Shown piece by piece: positions 33,410-47,535 of a DNA stretch of 64,000 bases. This DNA is from Diphasiastrum complanatum (lineage: Eukaryota > Streptophyta > Lycopodiopsida > Lycopodiales > Lycopodiaceae), in the NCBI GenBank assembly GCA_029204225.1, contig CM055109.1, positions 48,816,599-48,880,598 of the forward strand, read 5' to 3'. A program made the translations under genes and the position numbers. The notes under the pieces were generated by a model. The model was given only the letters and a program-made list of their open reading frames with translations. It had not been told where the DNA came from and made no database searches. Numbering within the stretch: the stretch's first letter is position 1; each line of letters begins with the position of its first letter.

Positions 33410-34190
33410 GAAGAATCACCAGCAAGCTTGAAAGTTTTTACTTCATGAAATATTACATCTCTATTGATCACAATTCTTTTAGTAGAAAGTACATATATAT
33501 CTTATAAGCTTTACTTGATGAGCAATATCCAAATAGCCCTTTAGTTAAAAAGGGATCTTATTTGGTTCTAAAATTCAAAGGAACATGCACAAAGAAAATG
33601 GATCCAAAGATCCTCAAATGAATTACATTTGGTTTTTCCTTGAATAGTAGCTTATATGGCATTTTTCCATCATTGGCATACTAGTCAATCTACTACATAA
33701 GTAGCTAGCACAAAAAATAGCTTCACCCCAAAATGATTTGGGAAGAGAATCATCCAACCTCAAGGCTTTTGCACTTTCACAAAGGATACGGTTCCTCCTC
33801 TTGGCCATCCCATTTTGTTGAGGTGAAAAGTAGGGGCTTGAGTGCTCCTTTTTTATTCCATTTTGCTCGCAATACTCTTTGAAGATTTTGAAGATGTATT
33901 CTCCACCTCCATTTGACATTAGCTTTAAACTTTAAAAAAGTTTCAAACACCATAGCTTTTGAGGACAAGAGATAGATCGAACTAAATTTACTATGATCAT
34001 CTATAAAAGAGACAAACCTTAGTGGCTCCTCCATTGCTCTTATTACTAAAAGAAATCACATCCAAGTGAATGAGCTGCAAAACATGAGATATTCTGGTAA
34101 GAGATCTTGAGAAAGCCATCTCATGTGTTTTCTCCAAAGCACATGCCTCACATGCCTTACCACACTTTGAAAATGTTTTGGGCACTCACT
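33410..34190 (-). pseudogene. Copia integrase remnant (-)
   Basis: On the - strand the order is: CGKACEACALEKTHEMAFS (pre-integrase cysteines), LIHLDVISF, FIDDHSKFSSIYLLSSKA, SNGGGEYIFKIFKEYCEQNG, SSPYFSPQQNGMAKRRNRIL, and an integrase tail in another frame near 33480-33640. The catalytic D-D-E motif can be followed. Several frameshifts break it (near 33920 and 34030). It stops abruptly at about 34190, where a copia gag/protease piece begins on the opposite strand. Confidence 0.85.
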
Positions 34191-34740
34191 CCCAAGGATG
34201 AAGGAGATGAAAATGCTCCTTTCATTTATGGAAAGAGCAAGGAAAAGCAAGAGGATCATTCAAGAAGAAGGCTGAGCTACTCAAGAATGAGAGTGATGAT
34301 CAACCATCACCTTCATCATCCACTGAAAAAAGAAAAAATCCAAAGTAAAGTGTTACTTTGTCGCAAAAAGGGACACTTTGCAATTGAATGCTTCGAGAGG
34401 AGATATGGACAAGGAAGTCAAAAAAACCTCAACAAAGAAGAAAGTGATGATCCTTACATTTAGGAGTCGTCACTAATAGAGTCCAACTTTCCATCGACAA
34501 GTCTCAAAGGTGAGGAAAAAATTTTGGTGGATAGATAATGGGGCAAGCTCCTACATGACAAGTCACGAAGAATATTTCTCTCAGCTCTTACCGTTTGTTG
34601 GATCTAAAAAGCTTATTCATACAACAAATGATATTAAATGCAAGATTGGGGGAGTAGCATTAGTTCCCACGTGTCTGGGATCTATCAAGAACGTTAAGTT
34701 TGAAGGTGTGTTGTATTCCTAACATTCCAAGAAAGTTGCG
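34190..34740 (+). pseudogene. Copia gag end and protease remnant (+)
   Basis: On the + strand a zinc knuckle (CRKKGHFAIEC preceded by a shifted first Cys) is followed at 34510 by WWIDNGASSYMTSHEEYF, the copia protease active-site region with D-N-G-A in place of D-S-G-A. The remainder of protease follows (FEGVLYS, 34722). Orientation is opposite to the neighbouring integrase, so this is a rearranged junction and not one element. Confidence 0.8.
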
Positions 34741-35332
34741 AAGTGTTGGGGAAACTCTTAGGCTTGTCTTCCTTTGTGGTGAATAGTGTTCCATTTATCT
34801 GAAGTATTTTCTGCTAATTTGATGCAAATATATTTTCAAGTGCCTTCTTCAATTTAACTTTGGAGCTCAAACCATATATTCGTAAATCATGTTTTATCCA
34901 TGAATGCACTAATGTACTGATGGTTGTTATCACTTCCATTTTCATTGAAAAAAACTTGTAAAACTAGTGTAACATCGACCTGGTTTACTTGTACATAAGT
35001 CGCACTCTCAACTACTATGGAGTGTTATCACTATTGTTCCAGCTACTCGATGACATGATGATAACACCCTAAGTCTATCCCGTGACAATATTAATTTTTA
35101 GATCTCAAATGACGTGAAATCACCAAATAGCAATTTCAACATGATGTGACTGAAATTGAGGTGATTGATCCAGATTTGCTTCTAAATATACGTAGCACAA
35201 GTTGGTTCAAAATTTATTTACCTGCAGCACTAGTAGCGGCTCCTCTTCCCTTTCAGACAATATTATTAGATCATCTTCTTTTTCTCTTTCCTAGCTGTGA
35301 TGGAGGGACATAGAATTGGATATGCATTCATG
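34741..35332. other. 3' flank of the IQD gene
   Basis: Non-coding AT-rich sequence. The IQD 3' UTR should lie in its right part (transcribed on the - strand). No repeat or coding similarity was noticed. Confidence 0.4.
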
Positions 35333-37452
35333 CTAAGGACGCTGAATATAATAGTGATGATGATGGTGCAGGGGGTTGGAGGGATTGTTGTAGTGTTGTA
35401 GGGCTGCTTGAACCTCTGCATTTGATATAGGGATGCTCAGTGACCCATGAGCTCCACCTACTCCTCTTACTGCTTGCTGGCTAGTAGAATGGGTTTTCAC
35501 AGGCGAATTTGATCTTGACAATGACAACCTTTTCATTGTAGGCTTCATGGGATCCCTGTCCGGTGTGCCAGGCCTCTCTCTTGGAGTGGTTAGGGGCCGA
35601 ACCTTTGCTCGTGCAGATTGAGTAAGTGCCATGTAGTTGGGTATTGACAAGGGAAAATCGAAAATGTTCTCATCATCTCTGGAGTAAATTGTCGCTGCAG
35701 ATGATTTATCAAATTTAGCGAACACAGGATAAGGAGGAGCACCATTTTTGGCCATGGTAGGTGCAGCAGCAGCGTTCCTGCCCGATGGGACAAAGACTCC
35801 TTGATCCTCAAGGTTTCGTATATGAGAAGTGAAATTTGATGCTGTCTGTGTTTGATTAATCACGTGTTTGATTTGCGTCTGGTCTACCTTCATGTTGAGC
35901 ATACGTGAAGGACTGGGATAATTATAAGGTAAATATTGTAGCGCAGCTGTTGATTGGTTCGGTGCTGTGTCTACTTGGTAAACCAAGTCAGAATCTTCCT
36001 TTTTCCAGGTAGCCTTGGATCCCTTGACCTTAGCATGATCTTCTATGCGACTCAAACTGGACAATTCCTTGTTGCGCTTTTCCCAAGGGCGGGCAGCCAT
36101 CCAGCGGTCCAGCCAGTTCCATCCCCAGTGATCAGCTGGACTAGGATTGCTATCAGTAGCAATTGACGAGTTAATGTTTAAAGATTCTTGCAGCTGTACG
36201 AAAACAAAAAACAACAGCATCAGTTCGTCGACATTATCAAGTAATTTAATAAATCCAGCCTTCGATCGGGTAGTGTAGGACATGTTACTCACCTTGTAGG
36301 AGCTATTTCCGAGCTTCATCCCTGCCTCCTGGGGTTGGCGGACGTTGTAACTCTTCCAAATATCTTGAGCGTGATCGGCAAGAGACTGCAATATATTGGG
36401 CTTAGGCTTGATCAATAAGCGCATAGAAGAATCGACACCCATTATCTTAACAATGATGACATACAATCACTAATCATGAAAAAAACATAGTTTTTATGGT
36501 ACTCACAATAGATTTCCGGCTTGGTTGACGCATCTTCTGTTGTCGTCTCCTCCATAACTGTATTTGCACCATCTGACCTACTTCCGAATTGCGAACACGT
36601 CTGCCTCGTACTAGAGCCTGCACCTTCACAAGTGCTTGCATACAGCGTAAAGTTATTGCCGCCTGCCGTCTCACTGCGTGCCCTCTCACTAAAGCCTGTA
36701 GCCTAACCAACCCTTTCAGAGCGCGCAGAGCTCTCCTGGCCTGCACATGCGAGTCGTTTTGTTAGATTTCTATGATATCTTTAATGCAGCTCAATTTTAG
36801 GAAGTCCAAGAAGAAAGTGATCTTAAGACTAGACTGAGCAAAAGAATATGCTTCTAGTTGCTATACCAGATAGCCTCGAAAGACTGTTTGAATCTTGATG
36901 GCTGCTCGCTCTTCTGTACTTTTGTCCTCGTAGAACGAAGCCCTGAGTCGGACAATCGCAGCAGCAGCTTGAGCAGCAGCGATTGCTGCTTGTGCTGCTG
37001 TAGCAGCGGCCGCGGCCACTGCAAAAGCCTGATGGTTCTGCTCATCCTCACCCTGTCCCATACCAAAATATGAAGACATCGTTGCTGCCTCGCCTGGTGG
37101 TGATATCGATCCACCTTTCGAACGGTGACCTCGTGATGATCTTCCGAATAACCACTTTTTCTTGTGATCCTTGATTAAAATTTTCTGAAACACACCCAAG
37201 ACGATATTGCAGCACAACATCAAAAAAATACATTGACATGCTCAGCAAAATTTATGTTTTTTGAGAAGATCATACCGAAAAGTAATCATATCTTACTGTT
37301 GGATCCTGTTTCGATCCCCGGAGTGGCTGAATAGAATCCAAGGAGACGTTAAGCTCGTGATCAGAATGATAATCTCTGGCCGAGGACTTAGAAGAAGGGG
37401 ACCGAGTTAAAGCTTTTTTCACACTTTCGATCCATTTCCCCTTTTTCCCCAT
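35333..37452 (-). CDS. IQD: IQ67-domain calmodulin-binding protein, 5 exons
   Basis: Exons on the - strand are 37452-37276, 37184-36867, 36740-36507, 36445-36293 and 36193-35333. All introns are GT-AG in phase 0, and the product is 580 aa. The start [15 protein letters not shown] is the usual IQD N-terminus. An Ala-rich helix ([18 protein letters not shown]) precedes the IQ67 domain (about residues 150-216) with its [20 protein letters not shown] core and further IQ-type repeats. The intron between GYL and ARR is the conserved IQ67 intron. WMAARPWE is at 325-332, and a DUF4005-type motif ([15 protein letters not shown]) starts near 479. In plants, IQD proteins bind calmodulin and act as scaffolds at microtubules, plasma membrane or nucleus. 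The pI looks basic. No stop or frameshift is seen, so it is probably functional. The exact IQD number cannot be assigned. Confidence 0.93.
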
Positions 37453-38160
37453 CAATTCCTACTGGACAATTGATATACTACACCCAGCGTTACATTAAAT
37501 ATATCTATGTCGTGTTTTGAGAAGCAAATTCTGTTCATAATGTGACAGAATTACCAACAAACGTGCCTGGGAGTAGTGTATGCTGTTGGCCTGAGTAACA
37601 AAAGATACGGAACGTACGGTATGGGGTTGTCATCCAGTAGCAAAATTAATGGCACATTCCAGAATCTGTACCTCTAATTTTCGAATTCCTTCATGAATTG
37701 CAAAAGTTCCCGTACAGATTTATCTTCTGAACGTAGCTATTACCATGTACCAGAGAACTAATATAAGTCTGTTTAGTTGCAACGACATCTAATATTATTT
37801 TTTAGTACGACTTTTCGAAATTTCCTGATCATTGCCCAGATATTCCGTACGGAAAGGCTTAATCAGTGGAACAACAGCGAGTTGAATTTGGGTATTTACA
37901 ATTTTGTTTGCAGGCAATTCAGAAAAATATCTGATGCACAATCTGTCTGCAGCTGCATCGTTGCCACTGGCTAATTCCGTACAAAACATCAAATAATAAT
38001 GCCACAACACGGGGATATTTCATCTTGCATAGCACAAATTTGTTCAAGCCTGGCAATTGGGAAAAATCTAATGCAACAATCTCTAACATGGCAACATACC
38101 AACTTCTAATTCCGTACAGATGAGTTCCAAATAATGGCATCAACCCTTAATATTCATGTG
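37453..38160. repeat. IQD upstream region with ~139-bp tandem duplication
   Basis: Blocks starting near 37914 and 38053 share GGCAATT, GAAAAAT-TCT-ATGCA, AACAATCT, TTGCCAC/GGCAAC, CTAATTCCGTACA and AAATAATGGCA-like parts. TTCCGTAC also occurs near 37842. The region contains the expected IQD promoter, but no clear TATA box was assigned. Confidence 0.6.
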
Positions 38161-40241
<2,081 letters not shown>

Positions 40242-40367
40242 AATTATTATTCATTTTGGTTTTCTTATTTGTCAAGTTTGGTGTGCATTATGGAACCTTC
40301 TCACTATCACTTGCCCTAAATTATAGCTTTTTTTCCTTTTCATCCTTTCTAGAAAAAAGGTGAACTC

Positions 40368-40447
40368 TTAATAAGAAGTTCATCCTCATAGCTATTTTAT
40401 TTGTAGGGATTCAAATAAAATAGCTATGAGGATGAACTTCTTATTAA
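40368..40447. repeat. Perfect 36-bp inverted repeat with 8-bp loop
   Basis: Arms 40368-40403 and 40412-40447 are exact reverse complements with no mismatch, around the loop TAGGGATT. Pairing stops at both outer edges. Such a hairpin is unusual in this decayed region. Confidence 0.9.
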
Positions 40448-42479
40448 TCATGGATCATGAGGCATCATGTGGTCCTTGGACTCAATCAAGCTTGGAATTT
40501 GACGTGCACCCTTACCTTTCAACCCGATGGGCTTTTTTTTTCTTACCTTTCACATGACATATATAATGCAAGGGTACCTTTCAAATAATGAACCTTTCAA
40601 CCACTTATACATATATTCATGTTATATTTTACAATAAATCAAAAAAAAATTGAAACTAGCATGACATTTGACTTTTAAAGTTACCTTTCAAAAGGACAAA
40701 CAATTTTTAAGTTTGCCATTCATATGACATGCTTTTGAAATTTTTACCTTTCTTTGAAAAGAAAACCAGACTTTGACTTGCATTGCAGCTTGCAACTCCC
40801 AAGCCTGGACTCAATACGTTTCACGGTAGATCGTATTTATGTTTACAAAGTCAATGCTAAGGAATATATCTGTATACCAAGCAAATAACTTTTCAAAATT
40901 AAACTTCAAAGTCAATAGTTTCTACCCTTCCAACCAAAGTATGCTTTGCTTTCTAACTTTCATTTTTCTACTTCTTCCTTTTAAAATCAAGGCTTAATTA
41001 CAATCACGACTAACTTCATAGTCTAAATTCAAAGCCAAATAACTGAAATATGCAACCCAAATAGAGATGTTGATCCCCAAAGGAATATATGTTTGATTAT
41101 GCTACAATACACTCTCTTGTGTTGGCATGGCATTCCATGCCTACTCGTGATGTCATCATCCCTATATCCCACCCAAGTTGATGATTGTCGTCTCAACATC
41201 CACAACCCTTTGCTTTGACATTTCCATGATAGAATCATTTCTCTTCTCTCTTATTATCTTTGTTTGTTCTCCCTTTTGTCATATTCCCTCTCTAGATAAT
41301 TATTAATTTTGCCCTTATGGTTTCATTTTTTCCTCTTACAAGATCAGTGACTCTAAATTCTGAAATCTAAAAGCTAGATAATCAAATAGATCCCTACTAG
41401 TTGGGGTGGTGATGTCTTGTGTCAACTAGGTGATTTGTATACCAGAAGACACTACGACATGTCATGCTGGTATTCCAATGTTCCTATTTTACAAAAGCTT
41501 ACAAGAACACTTTTCTTCACAATCCTTTGCTTCCAATTTTGCATCATAGAACCATCTCTCTCTTCTCTGATTTCTTTTTTTTGCTCTTCTTCATATTCCA
41601 AATAGAAAAATCATATTGTATGCATCTGTCACCTTGCCCAAGGTAGCCAAGCATTGTAGTATTAAATTTAGTTTCTAACTGACAATACTCAACAGTTAAA
41701 ATCACTCCTAATCCAAAGGTTGAGGTTCATTGGGCCCTATTCTTCAATTTTGAAAACTGAAGACTGGACTTCATCAATAAATAAATAAATTGAAATCTAT
41801 CAAAGGGGCCCAAAGGGCTAGATCTGTTTTGAAGTATAGGAAATTCATAATGTGTAAATGATTCAAAAAGTGTTTTTTTTTTTAACTTACCCTCTATTTG
41901 GCATATCTTTTGCTAGGGGATTCCAAATTTGACCAAATCAAGGCCAAATTTGACTCTATACCATGTGAAGTTTTTAGCACGTGTGAACTTCACCACACAC
42001 CCTACAGGATCTTACTGAGGTGTTGTGATTGCACAAGATTGATCAAAGAACAGTATGCTTGAAAAATCTTAGGCAAGAGCACAATGGCATACATCTAATG
42101 AAAAAATCTAACTCTTCACTATGAGAAATGAATGTTAGAAATAATTATAAGTGTTCAGTATGGGAAAAAGAGGCTGCTCTCGAGTAGAGAGAGAAAATCA
42201 AGCATAGAAAACTTGAGTAGAGAGAGAATGAGTCCAAAACACCAAAATCTCAATATTCACAATGTGGCAAAACATGCCCAGCTTTCCCTACACGAGAGAG
42301 ATGCAAATTCTGATAGTGGAGTTGCATGGAAGTCCACTTAACTGAACTAATTCACCTACCAAAGATCCACATGTGTAACTGCATGCATGTATGTTGCATG
42401 TACTGCATGTCAACCCATAAAATTGAAGTGTCAATGTAGATCCACTTCTTGCTTGAAGCCTATATTCTTCATTGATCAC
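40448..42479. other. AT-rich intergenic region
   Basis: No coding similarity. It contains the second copy of the 38590-38800 block (41140-41360), another related piece near 41480-41600, and simple AT-rich stretches. Confidence 0.45.
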
Positions 42480-43019
42480 GATCTCTTGAAGATCCATCAA
42501 ACTTGGCAAGTCTTTTAAATAGCAATACTTTGAACAATGTTAGCATGAGCATCCAACAAGCCATTAAGAATTACTTGAATAGGCTCCCTTCCTTAATGCT
42601 TTAATGCAAGCCAACTCATCATTCAGTGATTTCATCCTCAAAACAAAAGTACTTGGACTTTCTTCATTCTTTTGCAAACAAGAAAAGATTTGCCTTCTTA
42701 GAGTCAACACTCTAGAAGTAAACTTGGATTCATAAAGCTTCTTAAATTAATTCCAAGCTTCCAAAGATAATATACACTTACCAACTTCCTTGAGAACCTC
42801 ACTGGTAACATTCATCTTTATCATGTGTAGAGCCTTCTTGGCCCTCTTGTCATACCTCATTTGATCTTGTTGTGTTGCTGGTCTCTCCTCCAAACCTACA
42901 ACAATATCCAAAACATCATTCATCTCAAGAAGTGATTCCATCCTCACTTTCCACAATGAATAGTTACTTGAGGTAAGCCTATCATTGGCTTCTAACATGA
43001 CTCCAATTGAGGTTGCCAT
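42480..43019 (-). pseudogene. Copia gag remnant (-)
   Basis: From ATG 43019 on the - strand, MATSIGVMLEANDRLTSSNY followed by SLWKVRMESLL gives the copia gag N-terminus. After one stop (near 42747) the same frame continues with KKLYESKFTSRVLTLRRQIF, then FVLRMKSLNDELA. This is a UBN2-type gag. It ends near 42480 without a zinc knuckle. It lies about 570 bp after the primer-binding site at 43590, as expected for the start of a copia element. Confidence 0.8.
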
Positions 43020-43589
43020 GTAGCAATGGCCTGATCTTCTTTTTCAACCTATTTCAATGCACAAAGCACTCCTTTGAACAACAACAAATGCTTTCAAAAG
43101 AAATCACCAAGATTTGAAACTATCTCACAAATTCTCTTCTAGCACTTATACAAGCAAATCAACACATAGAATCATGGAATCTTGATCAACCTATGATCTA
43201 TCTTCAATCTAATGACTTTTGCCACTTCCTAAGATTGAAACACACTCAAATCAAGTTCAGCAACCTCACTATCTAGAGATCCAATCAAAATTAGGTTTTT
43301 GACAAAATCACAAAAAATTGACTATTCTAAATCTACATGCAAATGCTAAAATTTTGATATGCAATCTATTAGCCACCACTAAGGCTGATCCAATCATCCA
43401 AAAATCGGCCAAATCCAGTATGTGAACTCAAAAATTGGAATTGATCAAGTTTATAGACCTATATAGGATTTTGATCTACAAAAGATCCAATCTACAAAAG
43501 CAAAAAAACTCGATTTTGGTGTAGAATCCCCTCTAGCATGCTCTAGACTTAATATCTTCACCAAATCATTGATAGATCCTGAAACACAA

Positions 43590-43601
43590 GCACTGATACC
43601 A
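43590..43601 (-). other. Copia primer-binding site (-)
   Basis: On the - strand TGGTATCAGTGC directly follows the LTR end TGTCACA. Confidence 0.8.
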
Positions 43602-43990
43602 TGTGACAGTTTTCAGATCCCTAAGATCCAATCAACTTGAAAGATCTTTGGTTAGAAAGAGAAATACACTACCAATCTCACCAATGTAGAAAAATCAGCA
43701 TCTACACACAAAATGAGATGCAAACACCAATAGAACTTGATCAAACTTGAATGAAATGATTATGTACTATATATGTCTGTACAAAACCAGCAGGCTGTTG
43801 TCATTCACACGTGTGAAACCGAAAATAGCAATTATGAATCATTCTATACACAATATAGTGCACCAATGGATAGTAGAACCCAAGAGAACCACATATAATC
43901 ATGAAAAGAGATAGAGAAGAGAGAAGATCACTCTCTCCACGAGTTACATCCATTTATAATAGGTCCAAACCCTATTTGGCCACTTGGCTT
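43602..43990 (-). mobile_element. Copia LTR (-), shared by two internal regions
   Basis: The low-coordinate end (CA on the - strand, at 43602) is sharp because the primer-binding site follows. The high end is estimated near 43990, at a GGAGGG purine tract. RNase H of one copia pol ends at 44048 on its upstream side, and gag of another begins downstream. A partial copy in the opposite orientation lies at 32592-32710. Confidence 0.7.
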
Positions 43991-44047
43991 TCCCTCCAAA
44001 ATGCTAACTCTACTATTTTTGGGTCTAGATTCAATGTACCCAACTAT

Positions 44048-45590
44048 TCAAATTTGAATAAACGATGATGAATCGATATGCTCCAAATTATGGATATCTC
44101 GTCCAATAATCTTCTCTCTCACAAAGTTTTGTGCCACTTCTATGTGCTTGCTTCTTGCATAAAAAATTGGATTATTTGCAAGTGCTTGGGCCGAGATATT
44201 ATCACAATAAATCAATGGTAGCTCCTCCTCTTTGATGCACTTGAGCTCCAATAGAATCCTCTTGATCCAAAGCACTTCTTTTGTTGATGTAGTGAGTGCT
44301 TTATACTCGGCCTCACAAGAAGAAAGAGAGATGGTATCTTGCTTTTTGGAAAGCCAAGGTATGAGATTTCCTCCAAAAAAATAGTATATGCACTTGTGGA
44401 CTTTTGATCCATCTTATCACTTGCAAAGTCCGAATCCGAGTAGCCAATAATAGATAAATCTTCACTCTTGTAAAGTAAACCATAATCATGTGATGAAGAT
44501 ATATACCTTAGCACCCTTATGGCCATCTTCCAATGTTGGATCTTTGGATCTTGCATAGATTGCCTCAACTTGTGCACACAATGGCTCAACTTGTGTGGCT
44601 CAAGTCGGGCCTAGTGATGGTAAGCCAGATCAAGCAGCCAATAAGACTCCTAAAAAGTCTGATTTCTTCAAAGGATCTTTCATCACCTTTATTAGGATTT
44701 TTTACAATGTGCTCCATTGGTGTGCCAATGACATAGCAAGAGCATATCTAGATTGACAAATAAAAGCATAATCATCATGAAAATCAATCTCTAGGCCTAA
44801 TATGTAATGGATCTCTCCTAGATCTTGCATCTTAAACTCTTTTCCAAGTGCTATTTTGGTCTCTTCAACCAATTTGATAAACTTCCACAAAGGATAATGT
44901 CATCTACATAAATGAGAACAATAACAATATCACTATCAACAAACTTGATATACATGGAAGGATCATAGTCAGTCAGAGTAAATCCTAGTGAGATAAGAAA
45001 AGAGTTGAGTTTCTCATACCAAGATCTTGGTGCTTGCTTGAGTCCATAAAGACTTTTGAAAAGCAAGCACACCTTTGATGAATCCTTGAGGTTGTTCCAT
45101 GTTAATTTCATCTTGAAGATAACCATTGAGAAATGCATTGGAACACCTTCCACTTGAGATATAAGAATCCTTATTGTCACCATCTTTGCCATGGGTGCAA
45201 AGGTCTCTTCATAATCAACTCCATGTATTTGAGCAAATCCCTTGGCACATAATATTGCCTTGTGCTTGTTGATGATGCCATCTTGATTATACTTGATTTG
45301 AAATACCCACTTGGATCCAATGATGTGCTTGTTAGATGGAGGATCACAATCTCCCAAGTGTTGTTGATGATCAAGGCTTCATATTCTTGCTTCATGGCAT
45401 CATACCACTCCTTGGTATTGAGTGCCTCTTCAACATCCTTTGGCTCTTCATATGAGATGAAATCTACGAAGTTGGTGGAATCAAGCTCCACTTGCTTGCC
45501 TTTGTCAACATAGTTTTTACATACATCTTGTTTTGATGAAGCAACTCTATATGATAACCATTTTTCTAATGGTTTGCCTAGTGTTGTCAT
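44048..45590 (-). pseudogene. Copia RT/RNase H remnant (-)
   Basis: On the - strand: the linker and RT opening (ALNTKEWYDAMKQEYEALII, NNTWEIV), then in another frame IIGSKWVFQIKYNQDG, GVDYEETFAPMAKM, LYGLKQAPRSWYEKL and VLIYVDDIILCG with the catalytic YVDD. The RT C-terminus follows (LGEIHYILGLEI near 44800), then RNase H (IGYSDSDFASDKMDQKST near 44440) and its end (CDNISAQALANNPIFYARSK, 44048-44275). Frameshifts near 45340, 44880, 44700 and 44300 disable it. Integrase is missing upstream of 45590. Confidence 0.88.
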
Positions 45591-45599
45591 AAAAGTTCA

Positions 45600-45945
45600 A
45601 ACATCATGTAGCATGTTTTATTTGAAGATCTATGTGTCCACACTTTTCGCATGATCATTTCATTGTAAGGACTAAGTACCAAAGAAATTATGGAAGGCAA
45701 AATGGTATGACATAGTTTATCAAGCAAAGCAATCAGGGTTTTCATTTCTTCTTCAAGAGTTGTTGTTTTTGAGAGAAATGTAACTTTTTATGAAGAAATA
45801 TTATGCAATCTTTAGATCAGTAGCCCATGAAAAAATTCATTAAAGGAGGGGAGCTATGTGAAGACGAAGAAGCAACTCAAAATCTAAGAGCTCCAAGGAA
45901 GTCTTCAAGAGCAAAGATGGAGCCATTGATAAGGGACAGCAAGGT
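45600..45945. other. No recognised feature
   Basis: AT-rich sequence between the copia pol remnant and a tandem-repeat block. No motif recognised. Confidence 0.4.
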
Positions 45946-47190
45946 GAGAAGAATAACATTTTTTATCCACACATTACTTCATTTCAAGTGCCATTATTTG
46001 TGCCATTTAGATCAACTAGTTACTTTTTAAGGAGTATAAAAATAGCTAAAAACTAGCTGCTAATTTGTTGCCAAGTGGCACCATTATGGATGGCCAAGTG
46101 TCACACACTCTTGTACACTGTTAGATGATAAGTAAAAGGTGATCGGAATCCACTAGTATGCTCAAGATGTGGCCGAATTGAGCCCCAAAATTAAGGTCCT
46201 ATATTACAGGCTAATTTTGAGGGATTTTAGCGACAATGCACATGACTCACCTATTGTGATTCCTGATTAGGATCTTAAATAGTAGGTCAATAATTAATGA
46301 TGGAGAACCCTAATTCTCAAATCCAAGTTGATCCTTTATTAATTTGATGAGGATCATTTGTACTTACACTTGTTGAGATGTAATTTTCAAAGTTAGAGAC
46401 ATTGTTTTCCAAATTGTTAAAAACTAGCTGCTAGTTTGTTGCCAAGTGTCACCATTATGGATGGCCAAGTGTCACACACTCTTGTACATTGTTAGATGAT
46501 AAGTCAAAGGTGATCGGAATCCACTGACATGCTCAAGATGTGGCCGAATCGAACCCCAAAATTAAGGTCCTATATTGCAAACTAATTTTGAGGGATTTTA
46601 GCGACAATGCACACCACCTATTGTGATTCCTAATTAGGATCTTAAATAGTAGGTCAATACCTAATAATGGAAACTTCCTAATGCTCAGATCCTAGTTGAT
46701 CCTTTATTAATTTGATGAGGATCATTTGTACTTACACTTGTTGAGATGTAATTTTTAGAGTTAGAGACATTGTTTTCCAAATTGGCCAAATTGTTAAATG
46801 ATATCGTGTGAGAAGAATAACATTTTTTATCCACACATTACTTCATTTCAAGTGCCATTATTTGTGCCATTTAGATCAACCAGCTACTTTTTAAGAAGTG
46901 TAAAAATAGTTAAAAACTAGCTACTAGAATCCACTAACATGTTCAAGATGTGGCCGAATTGAGCTCCAAAATTAAGGTCCTATATTACAACTAATTTTGA
47001 GAGATTTTAGCGACAATGCACATGACTCACCTATTGTGATTCTTAATTATGATCTTAAATAGTAGGTCAATACCTAATGATGGAAAACCCTAATTCTCAG
47101 ATCCAAGTTGATCCTTTATTAATTTGATGAGGATCGTTTGTACTTGCACTTGTTGAGATGTAATATGAGAGTTAGAGACATTGTTTTCCA
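45946..47190. repeat. Nested tandem duplication (~865 bp and ~384 bp)
   Basis: The block at 45946-46017 (starting GAGAAGAATAACATTTTTTA) recurs at 46811, about 865 bp later. Inside, a unit of about 380 bp is present three times: 46038-46418, 46422-46786 and 46911-47190 (the third lacks its first part). Landmarks in each are ATGTGGCCGAAT, TTTTAGCGACAATGCACA, GATCTTAAATAGTAGGTCAA and TGATCCTTTATTAATTTGAT. Similarity is high, so the duplications look fairly recent. No protein frame is kept. Confidence 0.88.
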
Positions 47191-47535
47191 AGGCGGAGTT
47201 GGAGCATCAATTATGCTTGATTTTGTTGTTGTAAATAGTTAATTGAATGTATTTAAGTTGATCTAATGTCCCGCATGTACTTTAGGTTGCATTGAATGCA
47301 TTGTATTTAATTATCATAGTGATTTTAGGAGCAATTGCCAACAATCCAACAATCTAGATAACATTCTAGTAATTTGAACATTATGCAAACTCCAATGCTT
47401 GAATGAAGTTGTTGACTGATTAAACACACAAGATCCTTCACTTTTCATGATTGACTACATGATCATAAATATGCTCACACCATAGAAATTTATACTTAAT
47501 TCAGTAATAGCAATTTGTTTCTCAATACCTACTTC
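47191..47535. other. No recognised feature
   Basis: AT-rich non-coding sequence after the tandem block. Confidence 0.4.

Noticed and set aside
45946-47190. CRISPR-like or satellite array
   Set aside because: Units are hundreds of bases long and contiguous, not short repeats with spacers; simple tandem duplication explains them.
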